A stretch of 64,000 nucleotides of DNA, from contig JAHCIT010000001.1 in the NCBI GenBank assembly GCA_026129095.1, forward strand, positions 186,245 through 250,244. Direction: 5' to 3'. The notes under the pieces were generated by a model. The model worked only from the letters and a program-made list of their open reading frames with translations. It searched no databases and was not told the DNA's origin. Below, in pieces: positions 42,935 through 51,950 of the stretch (its first letter is position 1; each line of letters opens with the position of its first letter). Source of the DNA: Deltaproteobacteria bacterium. GTDB taxonomy: Bacteria > JAGRBM01 > JAHCIT01. The position numbers and the translations under genes are program-made.

Positions 42935-43512
42935 CCGGACAACGAGCGGTTGATCGAGTCGTATGAGGCAAGCAGGTCGGCAAGCTCCTCCGGATAATAA
43001 AGCCGGCAGAACGTGACGAGCCGCCACAAACCCTTTCCGGAGCCTTTGACCACGGGCCAGAGCCGCCCCACATCGGCAAGGTCTGTTTCCCTGCCGAGCC
43101 GGACCTTGGCAGCAGCAAGCCATTCAACCGGAACGATGCGTATTGTCTGCTTTTTGAACCGTAGCCGTGCCGCACGCTCCAGCGCATAGGCATCTGCCGG
43201 TCCGGCACCAAACACCAGATCCACGTCTAGTCCGGCCACGTGCCACGTCTCGCCGATCAGGTTCGAGACCCGGTCTTCCGGCGGGCAGAGTTTCCGGGCC
43301 GCCTGTGCGGTAGCTTCGGAGATCAGGATATCCAGGTCAGGTGAAATTTTCCGTTCCGCATAGCTGGCAACCGCTCCACCTCCGCAAAGGGCCCACCCGG
43401 CGGGAGGCAGCTTTTCCAGAAAAGCCAGCAAACTGGAGACAGACATGGGCGGATAGTCGGATTCCATTCTTTTCAAGGCCCGCTCCAGTAGCATTCCGTC
43501 CGGTTCAATCAT
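42931..43512 (-). CDS. Nucleotidyltransferase-like protein
   Basis: A 193-residue protein. CGGGAVASYAERKISPDLDILISE (about residues 43-66) resembles the GG/GS...DxD signature of DNA polymerase beta-type nucleotidyltransferases of the minimal or AbiEii-like kind. A second acidic cluster, VDLVFG, follows (about residue 98). It is reminiscent of toxin or tRNA-modifying transferases found in defence loci. The start at 43512 overlaps the upstream stop by 8 nt and the stop overlaps the next start by 4 nt. A transferase role is inference. Confidence 0.65.
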   Translation of the reverse strand: MIEPDGMLLERALKRMESDYPPMSVSSLLAFLEKLPPAGWALCGGGAVASYAERKISPDLDILISEATAQAARKLCPPEDRVSNLIGETWHVAGLDVDLVFGAGPADAYALERAARLRFKKQTIRIVPVEWLAAAKVRLGRETDLADVGRLWPVVKGSGKGLWRLVTFCRLYYPEELADLLASYDSINRSLSG

Positions 43513-44008
43513 TGGCCCATGCCTCCGGGATGTAATCCCCCGTTGCTCCACGCTGGTCGAGGAAGTCTCGTATGCGCGGCATTTCATGCGTCAGCAGTTC
43601 GTCTCGGCCGAGCCGCGATTCAACGATTTCTGCATGGCGGAATTCGCTATAGACCCATCCCTGATGACGGGCTTCACCTTCCCCAGACAGCAGCACGAGA
43701 CAACCGGACCAGAGGACTTCCGAACCCGTGAATGACTCGGTTTCGGCCGCTGGAGGAACCGGATCGACGAGTATCTCCAGGCAACCACACCGGCTGGCGA
43801 TCGCATGAGCCCAGAATGCCGCATCACCGATGCCCAGTGCCGTGTGAATGCTCAGATCACCGGCCAGTGCAGCAAACCAGTGTTCCAGCTCATCCCGGCG
43901 TTCCGGCGGAGTCTCATGCCGGACAGACCAATTCTCAAAAACCCGGTTGATGACGTCCGTTAGCGGACGGACCTCTATATCGTTTCCGATTACGACTGTT
44001 GTCCTCAT
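43505..44008 (-). CDS. Hypothetical protein in the AAA+ operon
   Basis: A 167-residue protein, MRTTVVIGNDIEVRPLTDVINRVFENW. It has a central LWSGCLVLLSGEGEARHQGWVYSEFRHAEIVESRLG and no domain I can name. Its start overlaps the AAA+ stop (ATGA) and its stop overlaps the nucleotidyltransferase start. It is thus a core member of a four-gene coupled module. Confidence 0.6.
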   Translation of the reverse strand: MRTTVVIGNDIEVRPLTDVINRVFENWSVRHETPPERRDELEHWFAALAGDLSIHTALGIGDAAFWAHAIASRCGCLEILVDPVPPAAETESFTGSEVLWSGCLVLLSGEGEARHQGWVYSEFRHAEIVESRLGRDELLTHEMPRIRDFLDQRGATGDYIPEAWAND

Positions 44009-46074
44009 ACGGACCCCACTGGCTGCATGAATCCGACCCGGCGCTCCCGGATCTTCGCGTTTGCTTCATCCCAGAGGAGCCCGCAGAGGATTTCCGGATT
44101 CCCCAGCTGGCCCAGGATCCCGGCTTTCCGGTGAACCAGCGCGAAGTCCCCCGGCGTCAGGTTCGGGGGCAGAACGCTTCCGTCCGGCGGTTCCGTTCCA
44201 AAGTAGAGGCGGAACGCGGCGCGGCACTGCTCCGGCGACATGAACTTCAGGGTCACTTTGAACGTGAACCGGCGGAGCGAAGCAGCATCCAGGCGGTCGG
44301 AGAAGTTCGTCGTGCAGGCGAACGGCCAGTCGTGGGACTCCATCCAGGTGAGCATCTCGTTCACCTGCGTCACTTCCCAGGACCTCTGGGCGAGGTTCCG
44401 GTCCTGCAGAAGGGAATCGGCCTCATCGAAGACAAGGAACGCTTCCTCGTCGCGGGCATGCCGGAAGGCGGCCGCGATGTTTTTCTCGGACCCGCCGACC
44501 CACATGCTGAGCAGGTCAGAAGCGCGCTTCTGGATCACCTCGATTCCCATCTCGCGGGCGAGGTGGCGCACGAAGGCCGTCTTTCCGGTACCCGGCGGAC
44601 CTGACAGGCAAAGCGATACCCGGCGGGAGTTCTCCAGCGAACAGATATGACCTGACAGGTTCACCAGATCGGCATCGGCGTTGACCAGTGACAGATCGTA
44701 CCGGTCCGGACGTTTTTCCGGTTTTTTCTCGGGTGCCTCTCCCCGCATCAGCACGGATACGCTCCTCACAGCCTGCCGCACCTGTTCGGTCTGGCCACCC
44801 GCGAGCCGGGCCGCCCGGACTGCGCTGGCGGCCAGTGCAGGGGCTTCGCAGAAATCCCGGGCCAGCTTGCGGACCTCGTCCCCCGGAACCTCGACCGACT
44901 GGCGCTCCAGGAGCCGCTGCCACACCCCCTCCCGCACCTTGCGGGGCGGAACCTTCATCTCCAGCGCATAGGTCATCCGGCGCAGCAGGGCTGGATCGAA
45001 GCAATCCGTATCGTTGGTCGTCCAGATGACCGGGACCGGATTGTTCTCCAGCAACCGGTTCAGGAATACCTTTGAAAGCGAACTGTCCTCCCGGTCCCGG
45101 GACCGGGAAAGCAGGTCTTCCATCTCGTCGAACAGGAGCATCGAATTTTCAGCCCCGGCGAGGAGTGCACTCGCGATCTGGATGCCGGCGATCCGCTCGC
45201 TGGTCTTGGGCATCGATCCCTCGTCATCGCTTTCCCCGATGGAGTAGATCGACAGGCCGGCCTTCGCCGCGAGCACCTTGGCGAATTCCGTCTTGCCGGT
45301 CCCCGGAGGCCCGTAGAGCAGAATATTAATACCCCGTGCCTTTTCCCTCATGGCCCCGGAGAGAAGAGGCAGAAGGAAATCCCGGTCGGTGGCGACATGA
45401 CCGAAATCCTCCCACCCCAGTTCCGGCAGCTGGGGTTTGCCCGCGACCGCGCGTCGGAAGTCATCGACTCCATGGTTCGGCGGCATCAGTCCGCCGAGAA
45501 CCCGGTTCGGCACCTTGAGGCTCGAATCAAACTGCCCCTTGAAGGTCAGGTGAACCACCACCAGCCCCAGCCGGTACAGACGGGCCGAAGGCTTCATCCG
45601 GACCCGCACGGCCTCAGGATCGGCGGCAAGCAGCTTGGCGATCATGCCGTCCAGGCTCAGCACCCGGGTCGGCATGATCTCGTCGCACAGACGCTCGAAC
45701 TGATGGCAGGTCGCGTAACGGACGGCGGCTTCGAAAATGCCCTGCTCCAGGGGATCAAGGCCGAACTCCCGCGCGATGGCGTCGATATTCTGCTGAAAGA
45801 CACCGGGCGCTTCCGCACGGTTCTCCGCAAAGAACCGGTCCAGCACCTCATGCACGTCCTGAAGCCCCTTCTCCGGCTGGTTCGGTCTGAAGCGCCTGCG
45901 GCGCGAAGACCCATGATCTTCACCGCCAGGGGCCAGAAACGAGAGCCCGACCTCGGACCCTTCACTTTCCACCCAGCTCACCAGCTTCTGCACAATCGCG
46001 GAACGCGCTCCCAAGGACCGGGAGAGATTCCGCACGTACTGGATCACTGCCCAGTGTTCGTAGTTGATTTCCAT
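44005..46074 (-). CDS. Double AAA+ ATPase
   Basis: A 689-residue protein. An unassigned helical N-terminus (1 to about 215) is followed by two AAA+ modules. The first has Walker A YGPPGTGKTEF (about 254-264), Walker B LLFDEMEDLL and the arginine-finger segment DPALLRRMTYALEM. The second has SGPPGTGKTAF (about 491-501), FLVFDEADSLL and AASLRRFTFKVTL. Both look ATPase-competent. This SpoVK/Cdc48-like layout suggests a hexameric remodeller of protein or nucleoprotein complexes. It heads an operon with four tightly coupled small genes. Start at 46074 (MEINYEH); site 8 of the palindrome lies 136 nt upstream. Confidence 0.88.
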   Translation of the reverse strand: MEINYEHWAVIQYVRNLSRSLGARSAIVQKLVSWVESEGSEVGLSFLAPGGEDHGSSRRRRFRPNQPEKGLQDVHEVLDRFFAENRAEAPGVFQQNIDAIAREFGLDPLEQGIFEAAVRYATCHQFERLCDEIMPTRVLSLDGMIAKLLAADPEAVRVRMKPSARLYRLGLVVVHLTFKGQFDSSLKVPNRVLGGLMPPNHGVDDFRRAVAGKPQLPELGWEDFGHVATDRDFLLPLLSGAMREKARGINILLYGPPGTGKTEFAKVLAAKAGLSIYSIGESDDEGSMPKTSERIAGIQIASALLAGAENSMLLFDEMEDLLSRSRDREDSSLSKVFLNRLLENNPVPVIWTTNDTDCFDPALLRRMTYALEMKVPPRKVREGVWQRLLERQSVEVPGDEVRKLARDFCEAPALAASAVRAARLAGGQTEQVRQAVRSVSVLMRGEAPEKKPEKRPDRYDLSLVNADADLVNLSGHICSLENSRRVSLCLSGPPGTGKTAFVRHLAREMGIEVIQKRASDLLSMWVGGSEKNIAAAFRHARDEEAFLVFDEADSLLQDRNLAQRSWEVTQVNEMLTWMESHDWPFACTTNFSDRLDAASLRRFTFKVTLKFMSPEQCRAAFRLYFGTEPPDGSVLPPNLTPGDFALVHRKAGILGQLGNPEILCGLLWDEANAKIRERRVGFMQPVGSV

Positions 46075-46200
46075 ATGCCCTCCTTCAGGCAATGCGTGGC
46101 CAACGGCCTCAATCGGCCGGTCAGAACGCCAGTCCGCCAGGCATTCAGGTCACGTTATGAAGGGAAGCGGTGAACTCATGGGCATGAATATAACGGCCGC

Positions 46201-46220
46201 CGTGACAGGACATGTCAGCG
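46201..46220. promoter_or_regulatory. Island palindrome, site 8
   Basis: CGTGACA-GGACA-TGTCAGCG. The inner arms are perfect and the last outer base on the right deviates. TATATT on the minus strand at 46187-46192 is in -10 position for the AAA+ operon. The rest of the 46075-46298 gap shows nothing else. Confidence 0.7.
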
Positions 46221-46298
46221 AAGCTTTGAACCCTTCGATTTCACAGAGGAAAGATTTTGTTCCAGCCAATCGATAGCCACCATTAGATTTCAATACTG

Positions 46299-46748
46299 TC
46301 AGATTAGATCGTGACGTTTCATGCTCCCGTCAGAAGCGAGCTGGAAATAGAATGCACCAGTCGGATTATTTCGTGAGACTTCCGCTGGATCGAGCCGGTA
46401 TTCTGCGTATGCCTTCGATAGCACCCCTGCAATCTCGTCTGACCTCCGTTCGATTTCGCCCACACCGTCAAACCCGGTGAGGTGAACGATCCCGAACTCA
46501 TCGACTGCGGCTTCGTCATAAAGCTTCTTTACGCGGAGCTCATCTTCCGTAATGAGGGTCCGCTTTGTCAGGAAACTGCTCAGCCGATTCCACTCCTGTG
46601 TATCTTCAAATCGGAGCTGGATGACCCGGAAGTTGTACGTCTTAAGCGGAATCTGAAGGCAGGCCAGAGACACGTCTAGAATGAAGATGCCGCGGGAGCC
46701 CGGCCTAGGTTCACGCGCTATGGTCGGCTTACTATTCAAGTGAATCAT
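46299..46748 (-). CDS. Hypothetical protein
   Basis: A 149-residue mixed alpha/beta protein containing FRVIQLRFEDTQEWNRLSSFLTKRTLITEDELRVKKLYDE. I recognise no family. It is divergent from the NERD helicase gene and shares its palindrome (46824-46840). Base composition is intermediate. It is possibly transcribed alone. Confidence 0.55.
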   Translation of the reverse strand: MIHLNSKPTIAREPRPGSRGIFILDVSLACLQIPLKTYNFRVIQLRFEDTQEWNRLSSFLTKRTLITEDELRVKKLYDEAAVDEFGIVHLTGFDGVGEIERRSDEIAGVLSKAYAEYRLDPAEVSRNNPTGAFYFQLASDGSMKRHDLI

Positions 46749-46823
46749 TAATTCGTGATTTGCTACAGGTATCAGGATAACGACGGAACGGAATGGTCAT
46801 GGGACCTAGCATGCCATGCAGTC

Positions 46824-46840
46824 GTGACAGGACATGTCAC
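46824..46840. promoter_or_regulatory. Island palindrome, site 9
   Basis: GTGACA-GGACA-TGTCAC between the divergent genes at 46748 (minus) and 46896 (plus). CATGCT (46808-46813, minus strand) is a weak -10 candidate. On the plus side, TTCGAT (46857) and TACAAT (46880) are 17 bp apart and would place transcription close to the NERD helicase ATG. Confidence 0.75.
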
Positions 46841-46895
46841 TACTTTGAATATGTGATTCGATAGTTTGTAGCTCTGCGCTACAATCCCGACACCC

Positions 46896-48569
46896 ATGGC
46901 ACGTATCTTCCCAACGCCCCTGCCGGACAGCGTCCGGAAGGAGCCTCGCCTCAACGCGGAGGTGAAGGTCTACGACCGGCTGGCGAAACTGCCGGGTCCC
47001 TACACCGTCTATTACTCGGTGCGCTGGCCGTCGAAGAACCCCAAGGGCCGGACCAGCGACGCGGAGGCGGATTTCGTCGTCGTCCATCCGGCGAAGGGTG
47101 TTCTCGTGATCGAAGTGAAGGGCGGCGGGGTGGCGCACGACGGCCCGACCGGGAAGTGGTTCAGCGTGGACCGCGACGGCCGGCGCCATGAGATCGATGA
47201 TCCTGTCAAAAAGGCGATGATCCTCAAGAACGATCTGGTGAAGCGGCTGAAGGAGCAGCCGGGCTGGCGGAACAGTGGGATGATCTGTCATGCGGTCGCG
47301 TTTCCCGACCTGCGGGACCGCAATACTCAGCTCGCACCCGACCTGCCCACCCCGATCGCCCTCTTCGAGCCCGACCTGATCTACCTGGAGGAAAAGCTGG
47401 AGTCGGCTTTCAGCTTCTGGTCGAACCAGTCCGCGCACCGGTCGGAGATGCTTGAGTCCGATCTGGCCGTCGTCGAAAGATTCTTCGCGCCGACCTATGA
47501 GCTGAGGAAACCGCTCGGCGTTCTCCTCTCTGACACCGATACGGAGATTTTCCGGCTCACGAACCAGCAGTTCGCCGTCCTCCGGTGCAACCGCCGCAAC
47601 GCCCGGGCCTCGGTCGCTGGAGGCGCCGGTACCGGAAAGACGCTGCTGGCCATCGAGAAGGCCCGCGAGTTCGCCCGGGATGGCATGAGCACGCTGTTCG
47701 TCTGCTTCAACAAGCCGCTCGCGGACTACGTGAAAACCGCGCTGGCCGGGACTGACGGCGTTACCGTCAGCACGTTCCACGGCCTCTGCCATGACTATGC
47801 GGAACGGGCGGGGCTCCCGGTGCTGCCGCTTGGCACCAAAGAGGTTCCGGCGGACTATTTCCGCAAGCAGCTCCCGGCGTGGATGAGCGAGGCTCTAGGG
47901 AAACGGCCGGACGACCGATTCAACGCGGTTGTCGTGGACGAGGCGCAGGACATTGAAGAGGACTGGTGGCCACTCATCCTCGGGACGCTCTTTGAACCGG
48001 ACGAACAACCGCTCTGGGTTTTCTACGATCCCAACCAGCGGTTCTACCGGCAGGGCTCGTCGTTCCCCGAGTTTGCGACCGAACTCACCTTGGACGAAAA
48101 CCTCCGCAACACGAAACCGATCCAGCAATTCGCGGCCCGGTTCTGCAGCAACGAAGAGTTTATTCCCGGCGGCCCCGATGGCCCGCCGGTCGAGCAGTTG
48201 AAACTCCCGTCCAACCTGAAGCTGGCCGACGCGCTCGAAACGGTCCTCGACCGGCTGATCCACGAAGACCTCATCCCGGCCGAGGAGATCGCCATCCTGA
48301 CCGGAGTGAGCCTCAAGAAAAGCGCACTCAACGGGATCAAGAAGATCGGGAACTGGGAGTTGACGCCATCAGACCAGCCGGTGCGCGGCAAGGTCGTCCT
48401 GGAAACCATTCACCGGTTCAAGGGGCTCGAACGCCAAGTGGTTATCCTCGTCGAAACCGAAAGCCTTGCCACCGCAACCGGCGACGAGAAGAAAGACCAG
48501 GATCACCGGAACCTGATGTATGTGGGGTGTACGAGAGCGAGAGGACTACTTATTTGCAATTCTGTTTAA
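46896..48569 (+). CDS. NERD-domain / UvrD-like superfamily 1 helicase
   Basis: A 557-residue protein. The N-terminal NERD nuclease-related domain is intact: EADF (57-60) and VIEVKGGG (71-78) supply the E...E-x-K active site. The SF1 helicase follows with Walker A AGGAGTGKT (241-249), Walker B VVVDEAQDIEEDWW, motif V-like TIHRFKGLERQVVILV and motif VI MYVGCTRARG. It would unwind and nick DNA. NERD helicases are recurrent in defence islands. The ATG at 46896 has no Shine-Dalgarno sequence. Its 3' end overlaps the convergent PLD gene by 4 nt. Confidence 0.9.
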   Translation: MARIFPTPLPDSVRKEPRLNAEVKVYDRLAKLPGPYTVYYSVRWPSKNPKGRTSDAEADFVVVHPAKGVLVIEVKGGGVAHDGPTGKWFSVDRDGRRHEIDDPVKKAMILKNDLVKRLKEQPGWRNSGMICHAVAFPDLRDRNTQLAPDLPTPIALFEPDLIYLEEKLESAFSFWSNQSAHRSEMLESDLAVVERFFAPTYELRKPLGVLLSDTDTEIFRLTNQQFAVLRCNRRNARASVAGGAGTGKTLLAIEKAREFARDGMSTLFVCFNKPLADYVKTALAGTDGVTVSTFHGLCHDYAERAGLPVLPLGTKEVPADYFRKQLPAWMSEALGKRPDDRFNAVVVDEAQDIEEDWWPLILGTLFEPDEQPLWVFYDPNQRFYRQGSSFPEFATELTLDENLRNTKPIQQFAARFCSNEEFIPGGPDGPPVEQLKLPSNLKLADALETVLDRLIHEDLIPAEEIAILTGVSLKKSALNGIKKIGNWELTPSDQPVRGKVVLETIHRFKGLERQVVILVETESLATATGDEKKDQDHRNLMYVGCTRARGLLICNSV

Positions 48570-50290
48570 TCACAGTCGCTTTCATCGTCCTCATCGTCAT
48601 TGCCACCATCCTCATCATCATCCACTTCATCTTCTTGTTCTTCTTCGGCCGCAATTGTATTCAATGATTCGGGCGAAAAATAAGGCGGCTTACCGAACCA
48701 CGAAATAAATGTCTCCACTAGCTTTTCTAATGATATAAAAGACTCATCATCTACAGAACACGAGGCCTCCACGTACTTTACCAGATCTTCTTCAGTCGTT
48801 TGCCCGCGACTACGTTCAACAAGGTAGCGAACCGGACCAGTCTTCCTTTTTAATCCCTTAAATCTATAGCCAACTACGGCCCAGACGAGATCAGAGATAT
48901 ATATTCTCATATTCTCTTCGCCTTGGGGCTCAGATAGATATATTATTTTTGACGATAACGTACGAATTTGAGCCAACGCATAACTTTTGTTTAACTGTGA
49001 CCGCACATCCTCATATAATACCTCCGATATTGATTTCAGCGCCCTCTTATATAGCTCTGTCTTGTTGTTCCAAGGCGCACCCTTTTTATAGTTGGATCTA
49101 ATTATTGCCTGATCCCAATTAAATTTCCGTGTTTTCCATTTATCTGGAGATGATAATCCGTCTTTCGCCAGATCATAAACGACTTTTTTTACAGTAGAAT
49201 CTAATTCTTTCCTAGACTTATTTATATGTATCGAGACACGTCTTTCACTTTCAGTAAGTATTCCAACTAATTCCGACTCACATTCCGATATCCTCTCATT
49301 CAAATCTTGGACATTTGAATTCGGTACCCAATAACCAAATGCAGTTTCGATGCCTGAAGTGCCAAATGCATTACTAATTTTCAGCGAGATACTTTTTAAT
49401 TTTTTCTGGACATCTTCAGGAAGCATTGGAACTGAGTAACTTGATCCCTTGTTACGTTTTTGCGCAATTCCTATTTTCCTTTTTGCTTCCTTTGTGAGCA
49501 TCCCCGCCCGATATAAATAATCTGATTTGATTTTGGCATTCGTTTTCTCCATATCGAAATCGTATGAAAGGAAAACGCCTTCGCTGATGAGGTCCATAAC
49601 AAAATCTTGCGGCCTATTTTTATAAGCCTTTATTGTTTCGGGATCGGGTGGCTTTATTTTCTCAGTCAGTTTATTGAATTTTTCTTTAACCTCATCGCGT
49701 CGACGTTTTTGATCCTCCAGCTGTTCTTCGGTCAATTCTATTTTAGCCGATGACTTTTCGATTAAGAATTTTGAAAGATCTTTTATGTTTTCTTTATCAA
49801 GTTTGTGGCAAGCCGGTTTAAGACTTTCAAATATATCGTGAATGTCCCGACGTAAATTACCGAGATTCCCTACAGCTCTTATTGCGATCTCGGTATTTGA
49901 TTTAAACGCTCTTTCGGTAAGATTAGTAGAGCCTATTAACAAATGATCCTGCCCGTCATCCCGGCCAAACCCAGCGTAAACTTTTGCATGCATCAAATAA
50001 TTTGTTTTTTGAAAACACACCCAAACTGAAATGTTTTTCGGCCACTTCTCAACATATACAGAGACACGATCATATAGTTCTTTAGAAGAAATATTAGACT
50101 GATCAATCCCAAACAATAATGTGATATTACCTCCTTTCCGAAGTGATTTTTTAATTTGATCTTCAATTATTTCAAACCCAGTTAGACTAACATATGCACT
50201 AATTACCCATACTTCCTGGGCATTGCCGATGGCATCGCGAACTTGTTCTTCCATTTCACCAGTTGCGCTAGTAACTATATTTAGTTCCAC
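48566..50290 (-). CDS. Phospholipase D-like nuclease-family protein
   Basis: A 574-residue protein. A single HKD-type motif, HAKVYAGFGRDDGQ...IGSTNLTERAFKSNTE (H101, K103), is in the N-terminal 150 residues, so a dimer would be needed to form a PLD active site. The remainder is lysine-rich and helical, ending in a run of aspartate and glutamate (about 545-574). Base composition is far more AT-rich than the adjacent helicase gene, indicating separate origin. No island palindrome is present upstream. Such PLD proteins often act as restriction-type DNases. Confidence 0.8.
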   Translation of the reverse strand: MELNIVTSATGEMEEQVRDAIGNAQEVWVISAYVSLTGFEIIEDQIKKSLRKGGNITLLFGIDQSNISSKELYDRVSVYVEKWPKNISVWVCFQKTNYLMHAKVYAGFGRDDGQDHLLIGSTNLTERAFKSNTEIAIRAVGNLGNLRRDIHDIFESLKPACHKLDKENIKDLSKFLIEKSSAKIELTEEQLEDQKRRRDEVKEKFNKLTEKIKPPDPETIKAYKNRPQDFVMDLISEGVFLSYDFDMEKTNAKIKSDYLYRAGMLTKEAKRKIGIAQKRNKGSSYSVPMLPEDVQKKLKSISLKISNAFGTSGIETAFGYWVPNSNVQDLNERISECESELVGILTESERRVSIHINKSRKELDSTVKKVVYDLAKDGLSSPDKWKTRKFNWDQAIIRSNYKKGAPWNNKTELYKRALKSISEVLYEDVRSQLNKSYALAQIRTLSSKIIYLSEPQGEENMRIYISDLVWAVVGYRFKGLKRKTGPVRYLVERSRGQTTEEDLVKYVEASCSVDDESFISLEKLVETFISWFGKPPYFSPESLNTIAAEEEQEDEVDDDEDGGNDDEDDESDCD

Positions 50291-50388
50291 TATTTACTCT
50301 CCCCTTGGATTATTAGTTTGTCATTGTGACGCCATGAAGCTCGCTGTCGTCACTTTTATGATGCCTCAATGCCCTATTGGTTTCTGGA

Positions 50389-50751
50389 CTAGGTGAACGA
50401 ATTTAACGCTCGCCTCACTCCGTCCATTTCCTCGCCCGGCTTCGTCAACCCCATCTTCTCCGCGCAGGTCATACAGAACGCCGCAAGCTGCTCCGCGTGG
50501 CGGACGCTAACGATGTGGTCCGACGGCTCCATAGGCGGCTCACCGAGGGATTTCCTCTTTTCGTTGATTTGATTCTGTCCCTCGTAATGCTCTGCGGTCA
50601 AATCTTTGGCCGAAATCGGGTCCATCGATTCGAAAGACAGGGTAACACACGCGTATACTTGGCTTTCCCGGATATCCGCTTTGCACCGGGCACACTCCAG
50701 GACCACCGGTTTCACAGGATTGTCAGGATTAATGCTTCTCAGGCGGACCAT
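50389..50751 (-). CDS. Small protein with paired cysteine motifs
   Basis: A 120-residue protein. CARC (about residues 20-23) and CMTC (about residues 95-98) could bind one zinc ion. Its start overlaps the end of the ArdC-like gene by 13 nt, so both are in one operon under site 10. Function unknown; a nucleic-acid or protein adaptor role would fit a zinc-ribbon. Confidence 0.6.
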   Translation of the reverse strand: MVRLRSINPDNPVKPVVLECARCKADIRESQVYACVTLSFESMDPISAKDLTAEHYEGQNQINEKRKSLGEPPMEPSDHIVSVRHAEQLAAFCMTCAEKMGLTKPGEEMDGVRRALNSFT

Positions 50752-51827
50752 GCGTATTCCTCCAGTATGGGCGATTTAAGGTTTTCAATGACAACGGGTT
50801 TCGGTTTCGGGGGCCGCTTCCGCTCGGCGGCCTTGAGGATCTTCTGGGCGGCGCGCTGGATCCGGCTCATCTGTTTGTGAAGATCCTCGACCCGGTTTCC
50901 GAGCCAGTTCCGGTCCTCCCAGAAGGCGATGTAGACCGGCGCGGCCGTCGGCAGTTGAAGCGCCTTGGCGACGATGTAGGCGACCGATTCAGCCTCCATC
51001 TCGCGCTGGCCCTTCTCGATCGCGGTCAGGAACCGGTTGATGAATATCGCCTCGTCGCCCTGTTCGGCCGCCAGCTTGCGCCGCCGCTCCAGTTCCGCCT
51101 GATGGAGCAGTTCATGGGCCAATTCATGAATCAGGACCAGGGACCGCTGGACGGTCGGCAAGGCCATATCCACTTCGACTGAGCCGCCGTGCGACCGGCC
51201 CTGGTATCCCGCTTCCAGATCCGCTTTGGGTTTAATTTCAATGCCCAGATGGGCCGCGCCATTCCGCAGCCGGTCCCACCACGGGGTTTCGCCCTCTACC
51301 GAGCTGGTCAGTTCCGGGAGCGGGTCGCCCTCCGTCTGGGAGATGTCATAGACCCGGCCGCCCCAGAAACTGACGGCGCAGATCACCCAGATCGGCTTCG
51401 CATCCGGCTTGACGGTGCGGTTGTATTGCCGCCAGACCCGCCGGCTCGCCACGCGCCGGGCCTCGGGGAACTGCTCCCGGATCCAGAGGATGTTGTTGAA
51501 CGAGTAGCAGTTGAACGCGGCACAGGCGTCCAGCCAGTTCACCCACTCATCCGACAGCCGGACGGCATCGGTCTCTTTCGCCAGATCCCCGAGCCAGACG
51601 TGGGCCTTTTCCCGGACCCGCCTCCGGGCCGTCCGGAGATCGACCTCTACCCCCGGCACGGCCGCGACCGGCTCCGCCACCTGTGCCAGGAGGGCGGCCC
51701 GCTCCGCCGCACGCTCTGCCTTCTGTTCCTGTCGCCGTTGCTCCCGGCGTTCCTGCCGCCATTTCCGATCAAGCGCCCGGCGCTCCCTGGTGGCGAGAAA
51801 CCTCCTGTGCTTCTTCCTGATCGCCAT
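50739..51827 (-). CDS. ArdC-like antirestriction protein with metallopeptidase motif
   Basis: A 362-residue protein. After a highly basic, coiled N-terminus (1-50) comes an ArdC-N-like ssDNA-binding region (about 90-165: FNCYSFNNILWIREQFPEARRVASRRVW). An IrrE-type zinc peptidase core follows, with HELAH (H234-H238) and the third ligand in EMEAESVAYIV (E280). ArdC proteins shield incoming single-stranded DNA from restriction or act as proteases. It lies in an island that also encodes restriction, a common pairing on mobile DNA. Palindrome site 10 lies 60 nt upstream, with TATAGT in -10 position. Confidence 0.8.
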   Translation of the reverse strand: MAIRKKHRRFLATRERRALDRKWRQERREQRRQEQKAERAAERAALLAQVAEPVAAVPGVEVDLRTARRRVREKAHVWLGDLAKETDAVRLSDEWVNWLDACAAFNCYSFNNILWIREQFPEARRVASRRVWRQYNRTVKPDAKPIWVICAVSFWGGRVYDISQTEGDPLPELTSSVEGETPWWDRLRNGAAHLGIEIKPKADLEAGYQGRSHGGSVEVDMALPTVQRSLVLIHELAHELLHQAELERRRKLAAEQGDEAIFINRFLTAIEKGQREMEAESVAYIVAKALQLPTAAPVYIAFWEDRNWLGNRVEDLHKQMSRIQRAAQKILKAAERKRPPKPKPVVIENLKSPILEEYAWSA

Positions 51828-51876
51828 GCCGCACCTCCCGAAAATCAGCCATTGACAGGTTCACTATAAGGGGTGC

Positions 51877-51897
51877 CTGTGACAGGTAGTGTCATAG
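51877..51897. promoter_or_regulatory. Island palindrome, site 10
   Basis: CTGTGACA-GGTAG-TGTCATAG, nearly identical to site 2 including flanking bases. TATAGT (minus strand, 51863-51868) is in -10 position for the ArdC-like operon. Confidence 0.75.
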
Positions 51898-51950
51898 TTC
51901 TGGAGGGGGCTTAGGAGCCATTTGGAGGGGTTTTAACGATAGCGGGACCG

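Noticed and set aside
50326-50353. Inverted repeat GTGACG / CGTCAC upstream of the PLD gene
   Set aside because: The spacer is 16 nt rather than 5 and the half-sites differ from TGACA/TGTCA, so it is not counted with the eleven sites.
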